Both the position numbers and the translations under genes were made by a program. Below the pieces are notes generated by a model. That model was given only the letters and a program-made list of their open reading frames with translations, was not told the origin of the DNA and searched no databases. DNA of 64,000 nucleotides from Halarcobacter sp. (GTDB taxonomy: Bacteria; Campylobacterota; Campylobacteria; Campylobacterales; Arcobacteraceae): contig NZ_OY780939.1 of the NCBI RefSeq assembly GCF_963675975.1, forward strand, positions 186,001 to 250,000, written 5' to 3'. Below, piece by piece: positions 18,127-26,954 of this stretch. Each line of letters starts with the position of its first letter. Within the stretch, counting starts at the first letter, position 1.

Positions 18127-19297
18127 GCTCTCTTCTCTTTCATTTTTTCTTGTGCCAATATTAATGTGTGCACAAGAAAAAAATAGTTTAGATGAGAAAA
18201 TACTTTCAGAAGATAGGTTAAACTTATTTAAATATAGTAAAGATAAAAACGAAGAGAGTAGTAGCAAACTAAAAAAAGATTGGATTAATCCAATCAATTT
18301 ATCCCTAACAAAAAGTAAGTCAGATACTTCAAATACTTTAAGAAGTGCCATAAATATCGATCAACCCATTTTTAAAAGTGGTGGAATCTATAGCGCTATA
18401 AAATATGCAAGTGCCACATATAAATATACAGATTATGATATTGATTTACAGAAAAAAGAGTTAATTAAAGAAGCTACAACAATGCTTTTTAATCTAAATA
18501 TTTTAGATTTAAATATCAAAAAAAATGAACTTCTTTTAAAAAATGCAAATATTGATGTTGAGAGAAAAAAAGAGCAAGTACTAAATGGATTTTTAGATAC
18601 TTCAACTTTAGACAATGCCATTTTAGATGCAAATGTTATAAAAAATAATTTAGCAGATTTGTATTATCAAAAAGATGAACTTATTTTAAACTTTTCAAAT
18701 ATTGCAAGTGGAGAGTATACTAGTTTTGATTTACCTGTATTAAGTTTAGTAGATGAAGATTTATTTTTAAAAAGAAACTTAGAACTATCAAAAGCAAAAG
18801 CTGATGTACAACAAAAAGATTATTACAGTGATATGATTGTTGCTAAATATCTTCCAACTCTTAGTGTTGAAGCTAGTCATACCCAATACCATGAAGATAA
18901 AGATGATGATATCTCAAATAAAAATGTTTATAACTATGGTTTATCTGTATCAATGCCACTTGATGTAAGAACTTTTAATGATATTGAAACAGAAAGAATC
19001 AATTATCTAACAAGTAAATTAAACTTAAAAAACATCGAACTTGAAGAAAGAAATTTTTATAAAACAAAATTATCTAAACTAAAAATGTTAGAAAACAAAA
19101 AGAAAATTGCTCAAGATGATTATAAACTTTATGATTCTTTGTTAGATGTTATTATTGAAGAAAAAAATGCAGAACTAAAAACTCAAAGTGATGTGGATAC
19201 CCTTCAAAATTCTCAAAAAATCAAATCTATTGAGTTGAAAATTTACGAACTTGAGAAACAAATTGAACTTTTGGATTTATATTCTAAAATTGGTTAA
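18104..19297 (+). CDS. TolC-like outer membrane efflux protein
   Basis: 397 residues with a signal peptide (LSSLSFFLVPILMCAQ). Long coiled-coil helices and two weakly repeated halves are as expected for outer membrane channel proteins of type I secretion or efflux pumps. The SIDQPIFKSGGIYSAIKYA-like strand and the YGLSVSMPLD strand are typical of the two beta segments. It overlaps argD, yet no membrane fusion protein or pump gene follows, so its partner is elsewhere. Shorter than E. coli TolC (471 mature). Confidence 0.78.
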   Translation: MHLQKLLKLSSLSFFLVPILMCAQEKNSLDEKILSEDRLNLFKYSKDKNEESSSKLKKDWINPINLSLTKSKSDTSNTLRSAINIDQPIFKSGGIYSAIKYASATYKYTDYDIDLQKKELIKEATTMLFNLNILDLNIKKNELLLKNANIDVERKKEQVLNGFLDTSTLDNAILDANVIKNNLADLYYQKDELILNFSNIASGEYTSFDLPVLSLVDEDLFLKRNLELSKAKADVQQKDYYSDMIVAKYLPTLSVEASHTQYHEDKDDDISNKNVYNYGLSVSMPLDVRTFNDIETERINYLTSKLNLKNIELEERNFYKTKLSKLKMLENKKKIAQDDYKLYDSLLDVIIEEKNAELKTQSDVDTLQNSQKIKSIELKIYELEKQIELLDLYSKIG

Positions 19298-19322
19298 AGA
19301 AGAAGTTTAATTACTTCTTCTT
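19297..19322. terminator. Possible bidirectional terminator between the TolC-like gene and pyk
   Basis: Ten-bp stem AAGAAGAAGT / ACTTCTTCTT (19297-19306 with 19313-19322) with a TTAATT loop sits at the convergent junction. Its right arm is also the Lys-rich C-terminal coding end of pyk, so coding constraint may explain part of it. No long T tract follows. Confidence 0.4.
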
Positions 19323-20762
19323 AGGTTCTGGAAGATCAAGATAATATTTCATCTCAGATGGAGTTAAAATCTTAATTGTATTTGTACTTCCTGGTTGTCC
19401 TACTGGATAACCAAATGTTGCTATATATGTAGCTCTTTTATCTAACATACCTTTTTCATCAAGATTTTTTAACATCATTTGAATCATTCTTGAAGCACCA
19501 GCTTCTTTAATTTTTGCAATTGGTTCAACACCCCATAAAGCACACATTGGATTTAGTACTCTTCTTTTATGAGAGAACATATAAATATTTGTTTTTGGTC
19601 TATATCTAGATATTTTCATACCAGATAATCCTGAACTTGTAAGTGCTATAATACCTTTAGCACCCATATCATCTGCTAATTTAGTTGCTGTTGCTTGAAT
19701 CACATCAAATTGGTCATGATAAGATAATTTATCATGCTTATCATAAGGATAGATCTCTTCTGTTTTTGCAATAATATTTGCCATAGTTTCAACTGTATTA
19801 ATTGGGTCAACTCCAACTGCACTCTCTTCACTTAACATAACAGCATCTGTTCCATCTAAAACAGCATTTGCAACGTCTGAGATTTCTGCTCTTGTTGCTC
19901 TTTCATTATGTGTCATAGATAAAAGCATTTGTGTTGCAGTGATTACAGGGATACAAGCTTCATTTGCTTTTTTGATAAGTCTTTTTTGAATTGTAGGTAC
20001 TTCATAATATGGAACTTCAATACCAAGGTCTCCCCTAGCAACCATTAATCCATCACTTGCATCAATAATCTCATCAATATTTTCAACTGCATCAAATTTT
20101 TCAATTTTTGCAACTAATTTACCTTTGTAGTCACCTAAAAGTTTTCTTGCATTTTTCATATCATTTGCATTTTGAACAAAAGAGATTGCAAAATAGTCAA
20201 CTTTATTTTTAACTCCCCAAGCAATATCTTCTTTATCTTTTTTAGTAATTACATTAATATCAATCACTGTATTTGGAAAGTTTATACCTTTTTTAGAACT
20301 AAGAATTCCTTGGTTTTCAACTACTGCTTTAACCTCTTTACCTGTTTCTATAACTTTTGCTCTAATAGTTCCATCATAAAGATAAATATACTCATCCACC
20401 TTTACTTTATCAAGTAGTTCTGGGTAATTTGTTGACATTATATATTTTTTATCTGCTTTTTTATAACCAACAATCTCTTCTTTTAAAAATGTAATCTCAT
20501 CACCTCTAAAAAGTTCAAATTGTTCTTTTAATTCACCAATTCTAACTTTTGGTCCTGAAATATCTTGAAGAACTGAAATTGTTGCATTTAAATTATTCAT
20601 TGCTGTTCTAATATTTTTTAATGTTTGACTATGATACTCATGATCTCCATGGGAAAAGTTAAGTCTAAACATATTTGCACCAGCTTTGATTAGCCCTTCA
20701 ATCATCTCTACACTATTACTTGCTGGTCCTAAAGTTGCTAAAATTTTTGTTTTTTTATACAT
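19311..20762 (-). CDS. pyk: Pyruvate kinase
   Basis: Last step of glycolysis: phosphoenolpyruvate plus ADP to pyruvate and ATP. Motifs: KILATLGPASNS, MFRLNFSHGDHEYH, the signature VAKIEKFDAVENIDEI and GLMVARGDLGIEVP, then ITATQML and MLSEESAVG. 483 residues. GGAG precedes the ATG. It ends in a Lys-rich tail. In related asaccharolytic bacteria the enzyme mostly works from amino-acid-derived PEP; that is inference. Confidence 0.96.
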   Translation of the reverse strand: MYKKTKILATLGPASNSVEMIEGLIKAGANMFRLNFSHGDHEYHSQTLKNIRTAMNNLNATISVLQDISGPKVRIGELKEQFELFRGDEITFLKEEIVGYKKADKKYIMSTNYPELLDKVKVDEYIYLYDGTIRAKVIETGKEVKAVVENQGILSSKKGINFPNTVIDINVITKKDKEDIAWGVKNKVDYFAISFVQNANDMKNARKLLGDYKGKLVAKIEKFDAVENIDEIIDASDGLMVARGDLGIEVPYYEVPTIQKRLIKKANEACIPVITATQMLLSMTHNERATRAEISDVANAVLDGTDAVMLSEESAVGVDPINTVETMANIIAKTEEIYPYDKHDKLSYHDQFDVIQATATKLADDMGAKGIIALTSSGLSGMKISRYRPKTNIYMFSHKRRVLNPMCALWGVEPIAKIKEAGASRMIQMMLKNLDEKGMLDKRATYIATFGYPVGQPGSTNTIKILTPSEMKYYLDLPEPKKK

Positions 20763-20896
20763 GGGCTTCTCCTATTTTTTGTTTTGACATTATATCAAAT
20801 CTAATTTACATTCAAGTTACATATCTTTATACAGATTACACAATAAATCCACTTGAAAATGTTAGTATATGATACTAAAAAATAGGAGTTTTTACT

Positions 20897-21625
20897 ATGA
20901 AATTTTTGTCAGTTTATAAACAATTTTTAATATTCTTTATCATAACAATACTTCTTTCTGGATGTGCTCAAAAACGAGACTATGAATATACAGGTTCAAA
21001 AACTCAAACAGGAGCAATTATTGGAGGTATATTAGGTGCATTAATTGGAGCAACAACAAAAGGTAATAGTAAAGCAAAAAGAGCCCTTATTGGGGGAGTA
21101 ATTGGTGCAGGAGTTGGTGGAGCAATTGGTTATTCTATTGATGAGCAAGCAAAAGAAGTAGCTAAAGAACTTGACACAAAAGTTGATAATAATTCTGATG
21201 CAATCAAAAATGAAGATAATGACTTAATTGTTTCAAACACAGATAAATATGTAAAAATCACCTTAAAAGAGAGCATGGTATTTGCAACTGATTCTGCATA
21301 TCCTACAAATGAAGCAGCACAAAGAATAAATAAAATCTCTAAAGTTTTAAAAAATTATCCTAATACAACTGTTCAAGTTGTAGGTTTCACAGATAATAGA
21401 GGAAGCTATTTATATAATCTAAAACTTTCAGAAAAAAGAGCATTAAATGTGGGACAAGTATTATATGATAGTGGAATTAAAAATGAAGTATTTTCAAAAG
21501 GATGCTCATATGAAAAACCTATAGTTCCAAATGATTCCTTAGAAAATATGGCTTTAAACAGAAGAGTAGAGATATATCTATATCAAGATATTAATAAAAT
21601 AGTTGACCCTTGTAAAAAATATTAA
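20897..21625 (+). CDS. OmpA-family lipoprotein with glycine-zipper domain
   Basis: 242 residues. A lipobox (LLSGCAQ, Cys at about residue 23) predicts a lipoprotein. A glycine-zipper segment follows (GAIIGGILGALIGATTKG, then GGVIGAGVGGAIGYSID, residues 37-82). A C-terminal OmpA-like peptidoglycan-binding domain covers about 120-235, with VVGFTDNRGSYLYNLKLSEKRA and NRRVEIYL. This is YiaD-like architecture that ties the outer membrane to the cell wall. AGGAG lies eight bases before the ATG. Confidence 0.92.
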   Translation: MKFLSVYKQFLIFFIITILLSGCAQKRDYEYTGSKTQTGAIIGGILGALIGATTKGNSKAKRALIGGVIGAGVGGAIGYSIDEQAKEVAKELDTKVDNNSDAIKNEDNDLIVSNTDKYVKITLKESMVFATDSAYPTNEAAQRINKISKVLKNYPNTTVQVVGFTDNRGSYLYNLKLSEKRALNVGQVLYDSGIKNEVFSKGCSYEKPIVPNDSLENMALNRRVEIYLYQDINKIVDPCKKY

Positions 21626-21689
21626 AAATTTTTAAAAATTTTAGTAATTTCACTTTTTTCACACTATTTTTAATTAAAATTTTTACGGA

Positions 21690-21852
21690 TTTGTACCCTA
21701 ACAAAATCTACTTTTTTCTAAAGCTTAAAACCTTTAGAATTTTAAGCCCGAGGTTTATCTAGTAAATATCTGTTGAACGATAAAACAAAAAAATATTAAA
21801 AAAATTTAAATCATTAAGCTATAAAGGGTTAGCCACCTTTATAGCTTTTTTA
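21690..21852 (+). ncRNA. Possible small structured RNA or leader between the lipoprotein and MidA genes
   Basis: The 241-bp gap has no reading frame. It shows an eight-bp stem GCTTAAAA/TTTTAAGC (21723-21730 with 21740-21747); the loop's CCT could pair with AGG at 21751-21753. The strong terminator at 21816-21852 then follows. The layout fits a small RNA or an attenuator leader; I do not recognise a known family. Ends are guesses. Confidence 0.3.
21816..21852 (+). terminator. Strong hairpin terminator 15 bases before the MidA-like gene
   Basis: Perfect 12-bp stem AAGCTATAAAGG/CCTTTATAGCTT (21816-21827 with 21836-21847) with an eight-base loop and a T run. It could end the lipoprotein transcript or a small RNA, or attenuate the following gene. 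Confidence 0.8.
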
Positions 21853-21866
21853 GATAAACTTCTACC

Positions 21867-22877
21867 ATGAAAAAAGAAAAATTTAGTGATTACTTCAATA
21901 ACTGGCTATATAGTGAAAATGGATACTATTCAAACTACAAAACAATAGGTAAACAAGGGGATTTTTTCACTTCTGTTTCAACCTCATCATTTTTTGGTGG
22001 CTCAATTGGCAAAAAAATTGTTGATACTATAAAAAAAGGTAATTTGCCAAAAGATACAACAATCTTAGAGATTGGTGCACACCACGGGTATTTGCTAGCA
22101 GATATAATCCAATTTATCTATACACTTGAACCAGAACTACTTAATACACTTAATTTTGCCATAGTAGAAAGATTTGAAAATCTTCAAACTCAACAAAAAA
22201 CTTATTTAAAAGAATCTTTTGGTGATGCAATAAATTTAACACACTATAAAGATATAAGTGAAGTTGTTTTACCCCATGCCTTTATAGTTGCAAATGAGAT
22301 ATTTGATGCTTTTGCTTGTGAATTAGTATATACAAAAGATGAGCAACTAAATATGGCATATGTTAAAAATCATAAAATATCTTTTGAACCTTGTATTGAT
22401 GAAAATATTATAAATCATTGTAAAAAATATAAAATAGAAAAAGGTGAAGTTGGTGTAGGTTATGAAGAGTTTGCAAAAACTATTTATAAAAATATTGATA
22501 AGTTCTTTTTCCTAACTTTTGATTATGGAGATAGAGTTCCTAGAAACGATTTTTCTACTAGAATCTATTATAAACATGAAGTTTTTCCAATATTTGAAGA
22601 GAAGTTAAAACTTGAAGATTATTATTTGAAAGCTGATATAACATATGATGTGTATTTTAAACACTTAAGTGATTGTTTTGAAGATTTAAATATAAAGAAC
22701 ATAACCTTTAAAACACAAGTTCAAGCCTTAATTGAATTTGGCATTACTGAGCTTTTAGAACTTTATAAACAAAATGTAGATGAAAACTCCTATTTAAGAG
22801 AATCTCAAAAAGTAAAAACTTTAATTGAACCAACAGGAATGGGAGATAGATTCAAAATGCTACTTATTGAAAAGTAG
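21867..22877 (+). CDS. SAM-dependent methyltransferase, MidA/NDUFAF7 (DUF185) family
   Basis: 336 residues. The N-terminal SDYFNNWLYSENGYYSN segment and the GKQGDFFTS loop are typical of the family. The SAM-binding motif ILEIGAHHGYLLADI lies at about residue 65. In mitochondria the family methylates an arginine of complex I; the bacterial role is not established. The start overlaps no other gene and has no clear ribosome binding site, sitting just after a terminator. Convergent with the DUF779 gene. Confidence 0.85.
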   Translation: MKKEKFSDYFNNWLYSENGYYSNYKTIGKQGDFFTSVSTSSFFGGSIGKKIVDTIKKGNLPKDTTILEIGAHHGYLLADIIQFIYTLEPELLNTLNFAIVERFENLQTQQKTYLKESFGDAINLTHYKDISEVVLPHAFIVANEIFDAFACELVYTKDEQLNMAYVKNHKISFEPCIDENIINHCKKYKIEKGEVGVGYEEFAKTIYKNIDKFFFLTFDYGDRVPRNDFSTRIYYKHEVFPIFEEKLKLEDYYLKADITYDVYFKHLSDCFEDLNIKNITFKTQVQALIEFGITELLELYKQNVDENSYLRESQKVKTLIEPTGMGDRFKMLLIEK

Positions 22878-22880
22878 CAT

Positions 22881-23258
22881 TTATGATTCTAATTTTTTAA
22901 GCTCTTCATACTCTTCATCAGAGAATATTCTAGAGCGTGTTATAAACTGATATCCATGGTCAATTTCAATAGAAAAAGAGTTTCCAAAAGCTGCTTTTTC
23001 CTCTTTTACATCAATTATAATTTGAGAGTGTCTAAAATACTCAAATTGGTCTTTATCAATAAAAAATTCACAACCACAAATCTCACCTAATTTTACGTTT
23101 CGACTAGGAACATAAAAGTCACCTTTTTCATAACACATGGGTGCTGTACCATCGCAACATCCACCACTTTGATTAAAAACTAAATCTCCGTGTTCTTTTT
23201 TTAACATCTCCACAACATCTTTTGCATCATCACTTACGATTACTCTTCTTGTATCCAT
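22881..23258 (-). CDS. DUF779 family protein
   Basis: 125 residues, Cys-rich in the first half (QSGGCCDGTAPMCY and EICGCEFFID). DUF779 proteins are regularly encoded next to acetaldehyde-type aldehyde dehydrogenases, as here, but their function is not known. A hairpin separates it from the dehydrogenase stop and AAAGGA precedes its ATG. Confidence 0.88.
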   Translation of the reverse strand: MDTRRVIVSDDAKDVVEMLKKEHGDLVFNQSGGCCDGTAPMCYEKGDFYVPSRNVKLGEICGCEFFIDKDQFEYFRHSQIIIDVKEEKAAFGNSFSIEIDHGYQFITRSRIFSDEEYEELKKLES

Positions 23259-23270
23259 AATTTATCCTTT

Positions 23271-23294
23271 AATATAGGGAAGAGTCCCTATATT
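23271..23294 (-). promoter_or_regulatory. Intercistronic hairpin between aldehyde dehydrogenase and DUF779
   Basis: Perfect ten-bp stem AATATAGGGA/TCCCTATATT with a four-base loop. On the minus strand it is followed by the ribosome binding site, not a T run, so it looks like an mRNA-stability or processing element instead of a terminator. Confidence 0.45.
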
Positions 23295-23306
23295 TATTAA
23301 TATCTA

Positions 23307-24812
23307 TTAAAAGAATCCTAAGGCATTTTTGCTGTAAGAAGTTAAGATATTTTTTGTATGTCTATAAGAGTTTAACATCATCATGTGAGTTTCTCTACCG
23401 ATACCTGATTTTTTATATCCACCAAATGAAGCATGAGAAGGATACATATGGTAGCAGTTTACCCAAACACGTCCTGCTTGAATTGCTCTTGATACTTTAT
23501 GTAATTGGTGTGCATCTCTTGACCATACACCAGAACCTAATCCATAAACTGTATCATTTGCAATCTCAATTGCTTCTGCTTCATCTTTAAAAGTAGTCAC
23601 AGCAAGAACTGGTCCAAAAATCTCTTCTTGGAAGATTCTCATTTTATTGTGACCTTTAAAGATTGTTGGTTTGATATAAAATCCATTTGGATGTTTAGCT
23701 GATTCATATGCTTCACCACCAATTAAGCACTCTGCACCCTCTTCTTTACCAATTTTAATATAATCTAAAATTTTCTCTTTTTGGTTAAGTGAGCATTGTG
23801 CACCCATCATATTTTCAACATCTAGAGGATCACCTAATTTAATAGCAGCTACTCTTTCTAATACTCTTTTCATAAATGGCTCATAAATTGACTCTTGAAT
23901 AAGTGCTCTTGATGGACAAGTACAAACCTCACCTGAGTTAAATGCAAATAATACTAAACCTTCAATCGCTTTATCAAAAAACTCATCATCTGCATCCATA
24001 ATTGATTCAAAGAAGATATTTGGAGATTTACCACCAAGCTCTAAAGTAGATGGGATAATATTTTCAGTTGCATATTGCATAATTAATTGACCTGTTGTAG
24101 TCTCACCTGTAAATCCTACTTTTTTAATATCTGGGTGAGTTGCTAAATATTTACCAATTTTTCCACCTGAACCATTAATAATATTTATAACACCTTTTGG
24201 TAGAACATTTTGAATTGTTTCCATTAATAATAAAATTGATTTTGGTGTTGCTGATGCTGGTTTCATAACAACACAATTTCCAGCTGCTAATGCAGGCGCT
24301 AATTTCCAAGCTGCCATTAATAGTGGAAAGTTCCATGGAATAATTTGTGCTACAACTCCATATGGCTCATAAACCTCTTGAGAGATTGTATCTTCATCAA
24401 GATCTGCAACACTTCCAGATTCAGCTCTAATAACAGATGCAAAATATCTAAAGTGATCCACAACTAAAGGTAAGTCAGCATTTAATGTTTCCCTTACTGT
24501 TTTACCATTATCTAAAGTTTCAACAAGTGCAAGAGTTTCAAGATTAGCTTCAATTGCATCTGCAACTTTGTTTAACATTGTACTTCTTTCAATTACTGAA
24601 GTGTGTTTATAAGATTCAAAAGCAGTTTTTGCAGCTTGTACAGCTAACTCTACATCTTCTTCATTTGATCTTGGAATTCTTGTTAAAACATCACCATCTA
24701 CAGGTGAAATATTATCAAAGTACTCACCACTTTTTGGAGCTACCCATTCTCCACCAATAAAATTCTCATACTGAGGTTTAAAAGTTGGTTTTTCATAAAT
24801 TTTAGCAGACAT
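23307..24812 (-). CDS. NAD-dependent aldehyde dehydrogenase (AldB/ExaC type)
   Basis: Oxidises acetaldehyde-like aldehydes to acids. 501 residues with IIPWNFPLLMAAWKLAPALA, the cofactor-binding GFTGETTTGQ, the catalytic Glu in LELGGKSPNIFF and the nucleophile Cys in NSGEVCTCPSR. The paired Cys and the C-terminal GRETHMMMLNSY stretch are typical of the acetaldehyde/chloroacetaldehyde group. Operon with DUF779. The 207-bp upstream region shared with the divergent FIST kinase carries phased direct repeats. Confidence 0.93.
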   Translation of the reverse strand: MSAKIYEKPTFKPQYENFIGGEWVAPKSGEYFDNISPVDGDVLTRIPRSNEEDVELAVQAAKTAFESYKHTSVIERSTMLNKVADAIEANLETLALVETLDNGKTVRETLNADLPLVVDHFRYFASVIRAESGSVADLDEDTISQEVYEPYGVVAQIIPWNFPLLMAAWKLAPALAAGNCVVMKPASATPKSILLLMETIQNVLPKGVINIINGSGGKIGKYLATHPDIKKVGFTGETTTGQLIMQYATENIIPSTLELGGKSPNIFFESIMDADDEFFDKAIEGLVLFAFNSGEVCTCPSRALIQESIYEPFMKRVLERVAAIKLGDPLDVENMMGAQCSLNQKEKILDYIKIGKEEGAECLIGGEAYESAKHPNGFYIKPTIFKGHNKMRIFQEEIFGPVLAVTTFKDEAEAIEIANDTVYGLGSGVWSRDAHQLHKVSRAIQAGRVWVNCYHMYPSHASFGGYKKSGIGRETHMMMLNSYRHTKNILTSYSKNALGFF

Positions 24813-24898
24813 ATCATTTCCTTTTATAAATTAAAATGAAAAAATCATATACCTTAAATGTATTAATCTTTTCTTGGTGAAATCTTACTCCACAAATA

Positions 24899-24942
24899 TA
24901 GCTTGAGTTTAGCCTGAATATAGCCTGAATATAGCGTTGATT
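24899..24942. promoter_or_regulatory. Four 11-bp-phased TAGC direct repeats (candidate regulator operator)
   Basis: Copies begin at 24899, 24910, 24921 and 24932. The middle two are identical (TAGCCTGAATA). The first (TAGCTTGAGTT) and fourth (TAGCGTTGATT) are degenerate. Spacing near one helical turn is what OmpR-type regulators need. The site lies 87 bases upstream of the aldehyde dehydrogenase start and 78 bases upstream of the FIST kinase start. Confidence 0.55.
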
Positions 24943-25019
24943 TTTTTGTTTCTAAAAGAGCCATTTTTAGCCATCTTTTAATAAAAACATCAATTATATT
25001 TTTTTTAAAAAAACTATTT

Positions 25020-26954
25020 ATGATACAATTTTGTATGAAAACTTTTAACTATAATATTAAAAATGGTATTGAAAATAGCAATATTAATCTAAACATCTTA
25101 AAAGATGAAAAAAATATATTAATACAAGTTTTTTGTGGTCAAGGTTTCGATGCTTTAAAAGATATTATAGAAAAACTTAAAAAAGAACTTCCCCAATCTA
25201 TTATTATTGGGACAACAACAGATGGAGAGATAAAAAATAATTCTATTACCACATCTAATACTATTGTTTCTATCTCGATTTTTCATAAAACTAAAATCAT
25301 AGCCTCTTATGTAGAAGAAGAAAACTCTTTTAAAAATGGTTTTAATCTTGCAAAAAATCTAATTACACATAATACTAAACTTCTAATACTTTTTACAGAT
25401 GGGACAACAACAAATGGAGAAAACTTTTTAAAAGGTGTAGAATCTTTTAGTAACACTACTCCCATTTGTGGAGGAATGGCTGGAGATAATGGAAAATTTA
25501 CCCAAACATTTATTTCATATCAAGACAAAATTTTAAAAAGTGGTGCAGTTGGAGTATCTTTAAATTCGGAACAATTAAAAATACATAATGATTATAGATT
25601 TAACTGGTCTCCTATTGGAATAGAACACACTATTGATAAAATTGAAGATAATAGGGTTTATAGTATAAATGGTATGTCTCCTGTCGAGTTTTATGCAAAA
25701 TATTTAGGGGAAGATGTAGCAATGGCACTTCCTGCAACAGGAATTGAGTTCCCACTTATTGTTGAAAAAGAGGGGATTCCTACAGCTAGAGCAGTTATAG
25801 CTAAACACAATGATGGAAGTGTAAGTTTTGCAGGAAATCTAAAAGAGGGAGATAAGGTAAAACTTGGTTTTGGAAATGCTGAGATGATTATGCAAAACCC
25901 TTTAGAGAGTCTAAACAGTTTTGGTTCAATGAAACCAGAAAGCTTTTTTTTATTTTCTTGTATGGCTAGAAGAAGATATATGCCTAGTTTTATCCAAGTA
26001 GAAGTTGAGCCTTTCGCAAGGATTGCTCCAACAACAGGATTTTTTACCTATGCTGAGTTTTATCATAATGGAACAAACAATCTTCTTTTAAATCAAACCT
26101 TAACAATAGTTGCACTTACAGAAGATTGTTCTAAAAATGATTTTCAAGAATTAAATTTGGAATCTAAAGAAACAAATGAACATGCTAGAACAATAAAAGC
26201 CTTAACACATCTTATACAACAATCAACAAAAGATTATGATAAACAAACTTCAAAATTAAATGAAGAAAAATTATATACACACAATCTATTAGCTGCGCAA
26301 AAACAGTTTTTAAGGCATACAATTCATGAAACAAATACTCCCTTATCTTCTATTATGTGGAATATTGAGCTACATGAAATGGAACTGGGAAAAAATAGAT
26401 ATTTATCAAATATTGAAGTTGCTATGAAAAATCTTTTTTCAATATATGATGATTTGAGCTATTTAGTAAAAAGAGACCAAATCAATTACACAAGTCAAAA
26501 AGTAGATTTAACTGATTATGTAAGAAGTCGAATTGACTTTTTCTCTCAAGTTGCATTAAAAGCAAACTCAAAATTGGTATTTGATAGTTCAAATAAACCA
26601 AGATTTATAAACTTCAATGAAACAAAACTTCAAAGAATTATAGACAATAATTTAACAAATGCTATAAAATATACCTTTGAAAATCAAGATATTCATATTA
26701 TACTTTATGGAGAAGATGATTTTTATAAATTACAATTTACAAGTCATTCAAGTGTAATCCAAGAGCCTCAAAAAATATTTGAAGAATACTATAGAGAAGA
26801 AAAACTAAAAGAGGGTTTTGGATTAGGTTTAAATTTGGTAAAAAAAATTTGTGATGAAGAAGATGTAAAAATAAAGCTTGAATCAAATAGCCATTTTACA
26901 ACTTTTTCATACTACTTTAAAAAGGAAAATAAAGATGAAAATTCTATTACTTGA
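25020..26954 (+). CDS. FIST-domain sensor histidine kinase
   Basis: 644 residues. FIST_N (about 25-215, with IIIGTTTDGEI, LFTDGTTTNGEN and GGMAGDNGKF) and FIST_C (about 220-365, with YAKYLGEDVA and FLFSCMARRRY) are followed by a short coiled coil and a kinase core with phosphoacceptor His436 in HTIHETNTPLSS. The ATPase part has DNNLTNAIKYTF and GFGLGLNLVKK. No membrane span, so it is a cytoplasmic sensor. FIST domains are thought to bind small ligands such as amino acids. The start is uncertain: neither the ATG at 25020 nor that at 25035 has a ribosome binding site, and a TATGATACAAT stretch overlaps them. The regulator gene overlaps its end. Confidence 0.9.
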   Translation: MIQFCMKTFNYNIKNGIENSNINLNILKDEKNILIQVFCGQGFDALKDIIEKLKKELPQSIIIGTTTDGEIKNNSITTSNTIVSISIFHKTKIIASYVEEENSFKNGFNLAKNLITHNTKLLILFTDGTTTNGENFLKGVESFSNTTPICGGMAGDNGKFTQTFISYQDKILKSGAVGVSLNSEQLKIHNDYRFNWSPIGIEHTIDKIEDNRVYSINGMSPVEFYAKYLGEDVAMALPATGIEFPLIVEKEGIPTARAVIAKHNDGSVSFAGNLKEGDKVKLGFGNAEMIMQNPLESLNSFGSMKPESFFLFSCMARRRYMPSFIQVEVEPFARIAPTTGFFTYAEFYHNGTNNLLLNQTLTIVALTEDCSKNDFQELNLESKETNEHARTIKALTHLIQQSTKDYDKQTSKLNEEKLYTHNLLAAQKQFLRHTIHETNTPLSSIMWNIELHEMELGKNRYLSNIEVAMKNLFSIYDDLSYLVKRDQINYTSQKVDLTDYVRSRIDFFSQVALKANSKLVFDSSNKPRFINFNETKLQRIIDNNLTNAIKYTFENQDIHIILYGEDDFYKLQFTSHSSVIQEPQKIFEEYYREEKLKEGFGLGLNLVKKICDEEDVKIKLESNSHFTTFSYYFKKENKDENSIT

